Origin: Streptomyces orinoci | GTDB lineage: Bacteria; Actinomycetota; Actinomycetes; Streptomycetales; Streptomycetaceae | Length of the DNA: 64,000 bases | Direction: 5' to 3' | Assembly (NCBI RefSeq): GCF_003121295.1 | Contig: NZ_PHNC01000029.1 | Coordinates: 868,001-932,000 of the forward strand | Shown here: one piece after another, positions 43,401 to 51,588 of the stretch | How positions within the stretch are numbered: position 1 is the first letter of the stretch | How the letters are laid out: the number at the start of each line of letters is the position of its first letter | Translations under genes and position numbers: made by a program | Notes under the pieces: generated by a model | Seen by the model: the letters and a program-made list of their open reading frames with translations, nothing else | Databases searched by the model: none | Told to the model about the DNA's origin: nothing

Positions 43401-45392
43401 GTCGCCCTCGACATGGGCGGGCAGCCGCAGGCCGAAGTCGTAGATCCAGGCGGTGGTCCGGTCCGAGCAGCGCAGCTCGTACGGACGCTCATCGACGACC
43501 TCCACGCCCAGGCGCTGCAGCACCGGCAGCACCGTGGACAGCGAGACCGGCTCACCGGTGCGGTAGATCTTGAAGCGGCGCTCGCCGGGGGCCGCGCCGA
43601 CCGGCTCATAAAGGCTGAAGTCGAAGTCGCGGTCGCCGCCGGCCGTGGTCAGCTTCTCCAGGTGGCCCAGGTCGGAGACGGCGGCACGGGGGCTGTGGTC
43701 GGCCTTGTAGCCCTCCGGGAAGGCATGGGCGTAGCGGCGCAGCAGCTCGGCGGCGCGCTCCTCGCCGACCTCGGCGGTGAGCGTCTCGGCGAAGCCGTCG
43801 GCCCAGGAGCGGGCGGCCTCCACCAGGCGGGACTCGATGTGCTCCACATCGGCGTCGGTGAGCTCGCGCAGGCTGGCGCCGGGCTCCACCCGCACCACGA
43901 AGTGCAGCCGGGAGAGCACCGACTCGGTGTTCCAGGCGGTGAAGTCCACGCTGGTGCCGCCCAGTTCCTCCTTGAGGATGTCGATCAGGCGCAGCCGGAC
44001 GGCCGTGGTGTAGCGGTCCCGGGGCAGATAGACCAGGGCGGAGTAGTAGCGGCCGTACTCGTCACGGCGCAGGTACAGCCGCAGCCGGCGGCGCTCCTGG
44101 AGGTAGAGCACGCTGGTGGCGATGGACCGCAGCTGGTCGTCCGGGATCTGGAACAGCTCGTCGCGGGGGTAGGTCTCCAGGATCTGGAGCAGGTCGCGGC
44201 CGTCGTGGCTGTCGGGGGTGAACCCGGCGTCGGCCAGCACCTGGGCAACCTTGCGGCGGATCACCGGGACCCGGCGTACCGACTCGGTGTACGCGGCCGA
44301 GGAGAACAGGCCCAGGAAGCGGCGCTCGCCGGTGACATTGCCCTGGGCGTCGAACTTCTTGACCCCGACGTAGTCCAGGTAGGAGGGGCGGTGCACGGTG
44401 GCCCGGCTGTTGGCCTTGGTGAGCACCAGCAGCTTGTGCTCCCGGGCCTTGGCGCGGGCGTCGGCCGGCAGCCGGCTGAAGGACGGGGAGGTCGGGCGGG
44501 GCAGCGGGGCGTGGTGCCCGTCGTGGTGGCCGTCCGCGGTGTGGCTGGGGTCGGAGCGCAGGATGCCCAGGCCGGTGCCGGGAACCGCGGTGAGCACATC
44601 CTCCTCGCCGCCGTTGACGGGCGCCTTGGTCAGCTCGTACTCGCGGTAGCCCAGGAAGGTGAAGTGGTCGGCGGACAGCCAGCGCAGCAGCTCGCGGGCC
44701 TCCTCCACATCGGTGGCCGGGAGGTCGTCGGGGGTGGGCTCGCCGGGCAGGTCCTCGGCGATGCGCAGCGCGGCATCGCGCATCTTGCCCCAGTCCTCGA
44801 CCGCCTCGCGCACATCGGACAGCACCCGGCGCAGATCGGCGGCGATCTGCTTGAGGTCCTCGCGGTCGGTCTCCCGGTCGATCTCCACATGGATCCAGGA
44901 CTCGATCAGCGCGTCATGCGGCAGCTCGGCGCCCTTGCCGGTGCCATGGGCGGTGCAGGAGGAGCCCAGGACCTCCAGCAGCCGGCCGGTGACATCGCGG
45001 CGGACCACCACCTGGGGGTGGATCACCAGATGGATGCCGCGGTTCTGCCGGGAGAGCTCATTGGTGACCGAGTCCACCAGGAAGGGCATGTCGTCGGTGA
45101 CCACCTCGACCACCGAGTGGCTGCAGGTCCAGCCGTTCTCCTCGACGGTGGGGGTGTGCACTCTGACGTTGGCGGTGCCCTGCGGCCGCTGCTCGCCGAG
45201 TCGGTAGTGCGAGAGCGCGGCGCCGAAGACGTCCACCGGATCACGGCCGACCAGGTCCTCGGGCGCGGTGTGCAGGTAGTAGCGCTGGAGGTAGGCGGTC
45301 AGGGTTTCCTGGTCGAGCCCGTTCTCGTTCTCAGCGACGCGGGCCGCCCGCTCGAGCAGTTCGGCCTTGGCTTCGTCCAGCTTGGTCTGCAT
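40440..45392 (-). CDS. gdhB: NAD-specific glutamate dehydrogenase, 180-kDa type
   Basis: A 1650-residue enzyme of the large GDH class first described in Streptomyces clavuligerus. It catalyses oxidative deamination of glutamate to 2-oxoglutarate with NAD. The N-terminus (MQTKLDEAKAELLERAAR) opens a regulatory region with ACT-like segments (TDDMPFLVDSVTNEL). The central catalytic domain is at about 800-1200 (GGLRWSDRREDFRTE, KGGFVGKRLPDP, DMSGDVFGNGM), followed by a long C-terminal helical domain. The start at 45392 is chosen over ATGs at 45425 and 45446 because it matches the family start and has GGAG upstream. The gene is monocistronic. The 318-nt region up to 45710 has no supported gene and probably holds the promoter. 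Confidence 0.95.
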   Translation of the reverse strand: MQTKLDEAKAELLERAARVAENENGLDQETLTAYLQRYYLHTAPEDLVGRDPVDVFGAALSHYRLGEQRPQGTANVRVHTPTVEENGWTCSHSVVEVVTDDMPFLVDSVTNELSRQNRGIHLVIHPQVVVRRDVTGRLLEVLGSSCTAHGTGKGAELPHDALIESWIHVEIDRETDREDLKQIAADLRRVLSDVREAVEDWGKMRDAALRIAEDLPGEPTPDDLPATDVEEARELLRWLSADHFTFLGYREYELTKAPVNGGEEDVLTAVPGTGLGILRSDPSHTADGHHDGHHAPLPRPTSPSFSRLPADARAKAREHKLLVLTKANSRATVHRPSYLDYVGVKKFDAQGNVTGERRFLGLFSSAAYTESVRRVPVIRRKVAQVLADAGFTPDSHDGRDLLQILETYPRDELFQIPDDQLRSIATSVLYLQERRRLRLYLRRDEYGRYYSALVYLPRDRYTTAVRLRLIDILKEELGGTSVDFTAWNTESVLSRLHFVVRVEPGASLRELTDADVEHIESRLVEAARSWADGFAETLTAEVGEERAAELLRRYAHAFPEGYKADHSPRAAVSDLGHLEKLTTAGGDRDFDFSLYEPVGAAPGERRFKIYRTGEPVSLSTVLPVLQRLGVEVVDERPYELRCSDRTTAWIYDFGLRLPAHVEGDDARTRFQEAFAAVWTGQAENDNFNKLVLLAGLDWRQAMVLRAYAKYLRQAGTTFSQAYMEDTLSGNVHITRLLVNLFEARMSPSLQRAGLELIEGLLEELDGALDQVASLDEDRILRAFLTVIKATLRTNHFQRDEAGAPRPYLSIKLDPQAIPDLPAPRPAFEIWVYSPRVEGVHLRFGKVARGGLRWSDRREDFRTEILGLVKAQMVKNTVIVPVGAKGGFVGKRLPDPSVDRDAWLAEGIASYKTFISGLLDITDNMVGGEVVPPKDVVRHDEDDTYLVVAADKGTATFSDIANEVAESYGFWLGDAFASGGSAGYDHKGMGITARGAWESVKRHFRELGHNTQTEDFTVVGVGDMSGDVFGNGMLLSEHIRLVAAFDHRHIFLDPTPDAATSYAERRRLFELPRSSWADYDTSLLSAGGGVHPRTAKSIPVNAHVRNALGIEPGITKMTPAELMKAILRAPVDLLWNGGIGTYVKASGESHADVGDKANDAIRVDGQDLRVKVVGEGGNLGLTQLGRIEFALAGGKVNTDAIDNSAGVDTSDHEVNIKILLNGLVTDGDMTVKQRNKLLAEMTDEVGELVLRNNYAQNVALANAVAQAPSLLHAHQRVMRRLVREGHLDRALEFLPTDRQIRERLAAGRGLTQPELAVLLAYIKITTSEELLGTDLPDDPYLQRLLYAYFPQALRRSHGEQIDGHALRREIVTTVLVNDTVNTGGSTFLHRLREETGASLAEIVRAQTASREIFGLAEVWDAVEALDNQVAADVQTRIRLHSRRLVERGTRWLLNNRPQPLQLAETIGFFRDGVAAVWAELPKLLRGADIEWWQSIHDELTEAGVPGDLAVKVAGFSSVFPALDVVAIADRTGKDPLFVAEVYYDLGDRLHISQLMDKIIELPRADRWQSMARAAIREDLYACHAALTADILSVGNGSATPEQRFTAWEEHNAAILTRARTTLDDIRGSDSFDLANLSVAMRTMRTLLRSHG

Positions 45393-45710
45393 GTCCTCTG
45401 GCTCCTGTCGCGCGCCGTTGCGTGACATAGGTGGTGAAGGCATCACGCCGCGACCCGGATCGACCGGGCGTCTTCGACGGCATGCCGGAAGGGATCTCCA
45501 CCGGGCAATTCTCCGTCAGGAGCAGCGGCTGCGTCAGGAGGAACGGCCGCACCCGGTTCAGTGAAGGACCAGCGACCGCCCGTGCGCTGAAGCGCCGCGG
45601 GTGGGCGACAGAGGCGTCATCGCCCCTGCTGGGTATTGCGCTGATCACCCCGTAAGGCTATCGCCATTCGCGCCCGGCGAGGTCCCCGGGAGTGTGATGT
45701 CCGCCCCAGA

Positions 45711-46385
45711 TCAACTGGCCTCCCGCCGCACCAGCCGGTCGGCCTCCCGGACGGCCGCGGCCAGGCTGTCCACCACCGGCACGCCCGCCGCCCGGAGACT
45801 TGCCCGGCTGTGCGAACCACCGGTGTAGAGGACGGCCCGGGCACCGGCGTGGGCCGCCGCCACCGCGTCGTCCACCGCGTCACCGATGACCACCACCTGC
45901 TCGGGACGGACCCCGGTGAGCGCGGCCAGATGGCGGGCCATCTGCCCGGCCTTGCCGGTGTCGCTGGGGCCGGTGCGTCCGTCCACCCGTATGAAATGCC
46001 GTTCGATGCCATGCGTCCGCAGCAGCGGAAGCAGCCGGTCGTGCGGGGCCAGCGAGCACAGCGACTGGGTGTGCCCGGCCTCCTGCCGCTCGGCCAGCAG
46101 CGCCCTGGCCCCCTCGGCCAGCCCGGCACCGGCGGAATGCGTCCAGTAGTGGCGGTGGAAGGCCGCGTCCATCGCCTGCCACTCGGCACCGGTGGGCAGC
46201 CGGCCCAGCAGCCGCTCATAGAACCGGGGCACGGGCACGCAGTACAGCTCCCGGTAGCGCTCCAGGGTGATCGGCGGCAGGCCGATCTCCGCGAAGGAGG
46301 CATTGGTCGCCGCCATCACCGCGTCGATGTCGTGCAGCAGCGTGCCGTTCCAGTCCCAGACGATGTGCGCCCCGTGCTGTGTCAT
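45711..46385 (-). CDS. HAD-family hydrolase
   Basis: A 224-residue phosphatase-like protein (phosphoglycolate phosphatase type). Motif I is VWDWNGTLLHD (Asp11 as nucleophile); the usual second Asp is Asn13, a variant frequent in this family. The C-terminal VVVIGDAVDDAVAA carries the acid pair of motif IV. It acts on a small phosphorylated substrate that cannot be named. It sits alone, 39 nt before a DUF6912-like gene on the same strand. Confidence 0.87.
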   Translation of the reverse strand: MTQHGAHIVWDWNGTLLHDIDAVMAATNASFAEIGLPPITLERYRELYCVPVPRFYERLLGRLPTGAEWQAMDAAFHRHYWTHSAGAGLAEGARALLAERQEAGHTQSLCSLAPHDRLLPLLRTHGIERHFIRVDGRTGPSDTGKAGQMARHLAALTGVRPEQVVVIGDAVDDAVAAAHAGARAVLYTGGSHSRASLRAAGVPVVDSLAAAVREADRLVRREAS

Positions 46386-46424
46386 GCCATGACCGTAGCG
46401 GCAGGCACCGACAACGCCCCGGGC

Positions 46425-46913
46425 TCAGATCAGATTGGGGATCTCCTGCACCGCGAACCACATCAGTTCATGATCGTCCGCGCTGTCCACGGTGAACCGG
46501 GCGTCCTCGTCGCCCTGGTCGGCGGCGTCCAGCGCGGCCGCGGCCGCCGCGACCTCGGCCGCGGCCTCCTCGGCGTCCAGATGCACCGCCGCCGCCTTGG
46601 CCAGCGGCACCGCCCGGGCGAGCCGGACCGCGCCCGGCTCCCCGGGGTCCCCGGCGGCGACCGCGCCCTCGGGCACCTCCACCGCGACCACCACCCGGCG
46701 GCGCGGCGCCGCCGGATCGGCGGCCAGCAGGCGCAGCGAGCCCTGGGCGGCCCGGCCCAGCGCCGCGTACTCCAGCTCCTCCAGGTCGTCCGAGCGGTAC
46801 CACTCCCGCAGCGCCGGGGTGACGGCACAGCCGTTCAGCGGGGCCGGGCCCAGCTCACCCGCCTGGTGCGCCGCGGCGAGGCCGGGGAGGGTCAGGGGGA
46901 CATAGACGCGCAT
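46425..46913 (-). CDS. Conserved actinobacterial protein, DUF6912-like
   Basis: A 162-residue protein beginning MRVYVPLTLPGLAAAHQAGE, with an Ala/Glu/Asp-rich centre and a WFAVQEIPNLI C-terminus typical of a conserved Streptomyces family of unknown function. It has no signal peptide or membrane span, so it is probably cytoplasmic. The ATG at 46913 has AAGGAAAG upstream and is where similarity begins; the frame extends 46 codons further upstream without it. It is 39 nt upstream of the HAD gene and may be co-transcribed with it. Confidence 0.75.
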   Translation of the reverse strand: MRVYVPLTLPGLAAAHQAGELGPAPLNGCAVTPALREWYRSDDLEELEYAALGRAAQGSLRLLAADPAAPRRRVVVAVEVPEGAVAAGDPGEPGAVRLARAVPLAKAAAVHLDAEEAAAEVAAAAAALDAADQGDEDARFTVDSADDHELMWFAVQEIPNLI

Positions 46914-47164
46914 GACCGCCGCTTTCCTTGAGGAGTACCTGAGGAGTACCTGATGTGCTGCCAGGATAAGGGGCGAGTCCCCCTTCGAAGTGATCGCCGG
47001 CCGGCCGGACGGTGATCCGCGAACCCGCGCCCGCAAGCCCCTGAGCAGCACCGCCTCCCCCGGATAGGTGAACTCCGGGCGCCTCGGCGGGCCCCGCGGA
47101 CACCCTTGTCGCCGCCCGGCACCGCCGATAGAAGATCACCCCACTCAGAAGGGGGCGATCAGCG

Positions 47165-47599
47165 TTGCACAGGACCACCGGACCGACCGGCCACCGCACG
47201 GCACCACCCCGCCGCACCGACTCCCGGCGCCCCGGCCCGGACGCCGCCGCCCGGCACGGGGCCCGTGCCCGCCTCCCCCGCTACTGGTTCGCCGACCGGC
47301 TGCTGCTCGCCCTCAGCGGGCAGCGCCCGGTGCACAGCCTGCTGGGCCACACCCTGCCCGCCGCCTATGAGCACCTCAGCGCGCTGGCGCCCGGGGCACC
47401 GCTGCGCCCGGCCCGGCCGGGCGGGCCCACGCCGGTGGTCCAGCGGTGCGGGGAGTTCCAGCCCCAGCCCGGGGTGATCGAGGCCTATGCCCGGATCCTG
47501 GCCGGTGACCGGCTGCACGCCCTGGCCTTCCGCCTGGAGCGGTGCGAGGACCAGCGCTGGCGCTGCGCGGCCGTCGAACTGGGCGGCGCCCATGTCTGA
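47165..47599 (+). CDS. Rv3235-family protein
   Basis: A 144-residue protein, basic and Pro-rich at the N-terminus, then a compact domain (ARLPRYWFADRLLLALSGQRPVHSL ... AYARILAGDRLHALAFRLER, read in pieces) that matches the Rv3235-like family often found beside secA in actinobacteria. Its function is unknown. The start is a TTG at 47165 with AAGGGGG at about 9 nt; no ATG or GTG is better placed. It is convergent with secA and separated from it by a strong hairpin. Confidence 0.75.
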   Translation: MHRTTGPTGHRTAPPRRTDSRRPGPDAAARHGARARLPRYWFADRLLLALSGQRPVHSLLGHTLPAAYEHLSALAPGAPLRPARPGGPTPVVQRCGEFQPQPGVIEAYARILAGDRLHALAFRLERCEDQRWRCAAVELGGAHV

Positions 47600-47632
47600 G
47601 CGGCTGTCAGAGCGGCTGTCAGAGCGGTTGCC
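47598..47632. repeat. 12-bp tandem repeat after the Rv3235-like gene
   Basis: GAGCGGCTGTCA is repeated twice with a partial third copy just after the stop codon. It may fold weakly ahead of the terminator. Confidence 0.6.
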
Positions 47633-47663
47633 CGAACGACCGTCCGAGCGGCCGCGAACGCGG

Positions 47664-47696
47664 CGGTGGCGGGACACCCGGGGTGTCCCGCCACCG
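47664..47696. terminator. Bidirectional hairpin terminator
   Basis: A perfect 15-bp stem (GGTGGCGGGACACC and its complement) with a 3-nt loop lies between the Rv3235-like gene and secA. Confidence 0.9.
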
Positions 47697-47714
47697 TCAA
47701 GGCCGCTGGCGCCG

Positions 47715-50522
47715 CTACTTCTTGCGGCGGCGGCCGCCGCCGTTCTTCTGCGCCTTGCGGCGCTCCGCCCGGGTCATCCCGTCCGAGGCCGCGGCCCCGG
47801 CGGCCTCCGCGTCGGCGAAGTCCCGCTCCTCCAGACCGGCCTCGCCGTCCACGGTGGGGGCGGAGAAGTGCATCCGGTCCGGCCGCTGCGGTGCGCTCAG
47901 GCCCTTGGCGCGGATCTCCGGGCGGGCGGCCGGCACGGTGTCCTGCGCCTTGGCCGGGGCCTCCTCCTCGACCGGCACCTCCTCCAGCTGCTGATCGACC
48001 TGGACCTCCAGGTTGAACAAGTAGCCGACGGACTCCTCCTTGATGCCGTCCATCATGGCCTGGAACATGTCGAAGCCCTCGCGCTGGTACTCCACCAGCG
48101 GGTCCTTCTGGGCCATCGCCCGCAGGCCGATGCCCTCCTGGAGGTAGTCCATCTCATAGAGGTGCTCACGCCACTTGCGGTCCAGCACCGAGAGCACCAC
48201 CCGGCGCTCCAGCTCCCGCATGATGTCCGAGCCGAGCTGCTCCTCGCGGGCCGCGTACTGCTCGTGGATGTCGTCCTTGACGGACTCGGCGATGAACTCG
48301 GCGGTCAGGCCCGCGCGGTCACCGGCCGCCTCCTCCAGCTCCTCGATGGTGACCTTCACCGGGTAGAGCTGCCTGAACGCGCCCCACAGGCGCTCCAGGT
48401 CCCACTCCTCGGCGAAGCCCTCGACCGTCTCCGCCTGGACATAGGCGTCAATGGTGTCGTCCATGAAGTGCTGGATCTGCTCATGCAGATCCTCGCCCTC
48501 CAGGACGCGGCGCCGCTCGCCGTAGATGACCTCGCGCTGGCGGTTGAGGACCTCGTCGTACTTCAGGACGTTCTTACGGGTCTCGAAGTTCTGCTGCTCG
48601 ACCTGCGACTGGGCGGAGGCGATGGCCCGGGTGACCATCTTGTTCTCGATCGGGACATCATCGGGAACGTTGGCCATGGCCATGACGCGCTCGACCATCT
48701 GCGCCTTGAACAGCCGCATCAGGTCATCGCCCAGCGAGAGGTAGAAGCGGGACTCGCCCGGGTCGCCCTGACGGCCGGAACGGCCGCGCAGCTGGTTGTC
48801 GATACGCCGCGACTCATGCCGCTCGGTGCCCAGCACATAGAGCCCGCCGAGCGCCTTGACCTCTTCGTTCTCCGCCTTGACCGAGGCCTCGGCCTTCTCC
48901 AGGGCGGCGGGCAGCGCGGCCGCCCACTCCTCGATGTGCTCCTCCGGGTCCAGACCGCGCTGGCGCAGCTCGGCCTCGGCGAGGTCCTCGGGGTTGCCGC
49001 CGAGCTTGATGTCCGTACCACGGCCGGCCATGTTGGTGGCCACCGTGACCGCGCCCTTGCGGCCGGCCTGGGCGACGATCTGCGCCTCGCGCTCATGGTG
49101 CTTGGCGTTGAGCACCTCATGCGGAATGCCGCGCTTGGCCAGCTGCTGGGAGAGGTACTCCGACTTCTCCACCGAGGTGGTGCCGACCAGGATCGGCTGG
49201 CCCTTCTCGTGCTTCTCGGCGATGTCCTCCACCACCGCGTCGAACTTGGCGACCTCGGTGCGGTAGATCAGGTCCGACTGGTCCTTGCGGATCATCGGCT
49301 TGTTGGTGGGGATGGGCACCACGCCGAGCTTGTAGATCTGGTGGAACTCGGCGGCCTCGGTCATGGCCGTACCGGTCATGCCGGAGAGCTTGTCGTAGAG
49401 GCGGAAGAAGTTCTGCAGGGTGATGGTGGCGAGGGTCTGGTTCTCGTCCTTGATCTCCACCCCTTCCTTCGCCTCGATGGCCTGGTGCATGCCCTCGTTG
49501 TAGCGACGGCCGGCCAGGATACGGCCGGTGTGCTCGTCAACGATCATGACTTCGCCGTCCATGACGACGTAGTCCTTGTCCCGCTTGAAGAGCTCCTTGG
49601 CCTTGATGGCGTTGTTGAGGTAGCCGACCAGCGGGGTGTTGACCGACTCATAGAGGTTGTCGATGCCCAGCCAGTCCTCGACCTTGGTGACGCCGGACTC
49701 GTGAATGGCGACGGTGCGCTTCTTCTCATCGACGTCGTAGTCGCCGGTCTCCTCGATGCCCTTCTGCGGCTCGGCCGGCTCACCGCGCTTGAGCCGCTGC
49801 ACCAGCTTGGCGAAGTCGCCGTACCACTTGGTGGCCTGGTCGGCCGGGCCGGAGATGATCAGCGGGGTACGGGCCTCGTCCACCAGGATGGAGTCCACCT
49901 CGTCCACCACCGCGAAGTTGTGGCCGCGCTGCACCAGCTCGTCCTTCGACCACGCCATGTTGTCGCGCAGATAGTCGAAGCCGAACTCATTGTTGGTGCC
50001 ATAGGTGATGTCGCAGTTGTACTGCTCGCGGCGCTGCGCCGGCGTCATATTGGCGAGGATGCAGCCGACCGACAGGCCCAGGAAGCGGTGCACCCGGCCC
50101 ATCAACTCCGAGTCACGCTCGGCCAGATAGTCATTGACGGTGATCAGGTGGACGCCCTTGCCGGAGAGCGCGTTGAGATACGCGGGCAGGGTGCCGACCA
50201 GGGTCTTGCCCTCACCGGTCTTCATCTCCGCCACATATCCCAGGTGCAGCGCGGCGCCGCCCATCAGCTGGACGTCGTAGTGGCGCTGGCCCAGCACGCG
50301 CTTGGCGGCCTCCCGGACCGTGGCGAAGGCCTCGGGCAGCAGGTCGTCCAGGCTCTCGCCGTCGGCGTACCGCTGCTTGTACTCCTCGGTCAGGGCGCGC
50401 AGCTCGGCGTCGGAGAGGTTGACGAAGTCCTCTTCGATGGAATTGACCTGGTCCGCAATGCGGTGCAGCTTGCGCAGGATCTTGCCTTCTCCTGCACGCA
50501 TGATCTTGCCGAAGACGGACAC
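47715..50522 (-). CDS. secA: Protein translocase ATPase SecA
   Basis: A 935-residue motor that drives Sec-dependent export through SecYEG. It has Walker A MKTGEGKT (about residue 98), DEVDSILVDEARTPLI (Walker B and motif III region), the preprotein cross-linking domain after it, the NMAGRGTDIKLGG motif, and the RGRSGRQGDPG motif VI. The C-terminus (RAERRKAQKNGGGRRRKK) is basic and lacks the zinc-binding SecB-interaction tail, as is usual for actinobacterial SecA1. The GTG at 50522 is chosen because AAGGAG lies 11 nt before it; upstream in-frame codons show no similarity. Confidence 0.98.
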   Translation of the reverse strand: MSVFGKIMRAGEGKILRKLHRIADQVNSIEEDFVNLSDAELRALTEEYKQRYADGESLDDLLPEAFATVREAAKRVLGQRHYDVQLMGGAALHLGYVAEMKTGEGKTLVGTLPAYLNALSGKGVHLITVNDYLAERDSELMGRVHRFLGLSVGCILANMTPAQRREQYNCDITYGTNNEFGFDYLRDNMAWSKDELVQRGHNFAVVDEVDSILVDEARTPLIISGPADQATKWYGDFAKLVQRLKRGEPAEPQKGIEETGDYDVDEKKRTVAIHESGVTKVEDWLGIDNLYESVNTPLVGYLNNAIKAKELFKRDKDYVVMDGEVMIVDEHTGRILAGRRYNEGMHQAIEAKEGVEIKDENQTLATITLQNFFRLYDKLSGMTGTAMTEAAEFHQIYKLGVVPIPTNKPMIRKDQSDLIYRTEVAKFDAVVEDIAEKHEKGQPILVGTTSVEKSEYLSQQLAKRGIPHEVLNAKHHEREAQIVAQAGRKGAVTVATNMAGRGTDIKLGGNPEDLAEAELRQRGLDPEEHIEEWAAALPAALEKAEASVKAENEEVKALGGLYVLGTERHESRRIDNQLRGRSGRQGDPGESRFYLSLGDDLMRLFKAQMVERVMAMANVPDDVPIENKMVTRAIASAQSQVEQQNFETRKNVLKYDEVLNRQREVIYGERRRVLEGEDLHEQIQHFMDDTIDAYVQAETVEGFAEEWDLERLWGAFRQLYPVKVTIEELEEAAGDRAGLTAEFIAESVKDDIHEQYAAREEQLGSDIMRELERRVVLSVLDRKWREHLYEMDYLQEGIGLRAMAQKDPLVEYQREGFDMFQAMMDGIKEESVGYLFNLEVQVDQQLEEVPVEEEAPAKAQDTVPAARPEIRAKGLSAPQRPDRMHFSAPTVDGEAGLEERDFADAEAAGAAASDGMTRAERRKAQKNGGGRRRKK

Positions 50523-50761
50523 GTAGGCTGACTCCTTGCCGGTCGGGCCTGGCACTGGGCTCCCCCGCGCGAGCAGGGGTGAAGGTGCGCGGGCACGACG
50601 GGACAGTCCCCGCCGCAACGGCCATCGTAAGCGAGGACCCCGCCGCGCCGGGAGGTCCGTCGGACCCCGGGCCGGGTATCACCCGCCGTATCACTCGCCG
50701 GGACAACGGACCGGGCCCGGCTGAAGTGCCCGAGCGGGGTAATTCCGCGGCGCGTTGTTGT

Positions 50762-50841
50762 CACGGCCGTCGGTTCTCACGGCCATCGGTCGTCGCGGCC
50801 ATCGCTTGGCACGGCCATCGGTTGTCACGGCCGTCACCGGC
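50762..50841. repeat. Five tandem 16-bp repeats upstream of secA
   Basis: Five direct units of exactly 16 bp, with consensus CACGGCCATCGGTTGT (50762, 50778, 50794, 50810, 50826), lie in the spacer between divergent secA and the GNAT gene. Units are 70-90% alike by eye. The whole 415-nt spacer has no supported gene; the rest has no recognised element. Confidence 0.9.
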
Positions 50842-50937
50842 GGAGCCACGCCGCGCCGCTGTGAGATTCGCCCCGAAAGCGCCGTCCGGGCCGGAACCGG
50901 CTCGCCTCACGCCCTGGTCAGCGTTCAGACTCCGCGC

Positions 50938-51528
50938 ATGGAGCCGATATCCCTGCACACCGAGCGCCTGCTGCTGCGCCCGCTGACCTCCGCCGACATC
51001 CCCGCCATCCACGCGGCCTGCCAGGATCCCGAGATCCCGCGCTACACCCCGGTGCCCTCGCCCTACACCCATGAGGACGCCCGGGTCTATGTCGAGGAGA
51101 CCTGCCCCCGTCACTGGCACGAGGACACCGCCTACACCTTCGGCGTCTTCACCAGGGACGAGGGGCGGCTGACCGGGGTGATGTGCCTGGTACGGCTCCA
51201 GCTCCAGGCCCCGGAACGGCAGGCCGAGATCGGTTACTGGACGGCCCGCGAGGCCCGTGGCCGCGGCTACACCGTGGAGGCGGCGCGCGAGACGGCGCGC
51301 TGGGCCTTCGAGGACCTGGGCGTGGAGCGGCTGGAGTGGGTGGCCTCGGCGGGCAACGAACCCTCCCGCGGAGTCGCACTGAAGCTGGGCTTCCGGATGG
51401 AGGGCCTGGTACGGGCGTTCATCGTCCACCGCGGCGTCCGGCAGGACGCCTGGCGGGCGGCACTGCTGCCGGGAGATCTGGGCCTGCCGTCCAAGACGCC
51501 CTATGTCCCCTATTCCGGTTCCGACTGA
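50938..51528 (+). CDS. GNAT-family N-acetyltransferase
   Basis: A 196-residue acetyltransferase of the RimJ/RimL type: ISLHTERLLLRPLTSADI at the N-terminus, YWTAREARGRGYTVEA as the acetyl-CoA binding motif A (R-G-x-G/A), and NEPSRGVALKLGFRMEG as motif B. The acceptor is unknown; N-terminal acetylation of a protein is one possibility in this subfamily. The ATG at 50938 is the start of similarity. It is divergent from secA, with 16-bp repeats between. Confidence 0.88.
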   Translation: MEPISLHTERLLLRPLTSADIPAIHAACQDPEIPRYTPVPSPYTHEDARVYVEETCPRHWHEDTAYTFGVFTRDEGRLTGVMCLVRLQLQAPERQAEIGYWTAREARGRGYTVEAARETARWAFEDLGVERLEWVASAGNEPSRGVALKLGFRMEGLVRAFIVHRGVRQDAWRAALLPGDLGLPSKTPYVPYSGSD

Positions 51529-51588
51529 CCTGCCCCAACTGTCCTGTCGCGGAGGGGCGTTGTCAGTGGCCGGTTCTAAGGTGCCCCC

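Noticed and set aside
39747..45425. A 1892-codon plus-strand frame opposite NAD-GDH
   Set aside because: NAD-GDH on the minus strand is unmistakable, and the plus frame is compositional.
47487..50531. A 1014-codon plus-strand frame opposite secA
   Set aside because: SecA on the minus strand has all its motifs.
50762..50841. A CRISPR-like array
   Set aside because: The 16-bp units are contiguous with no spacers and no cas genes nearby.
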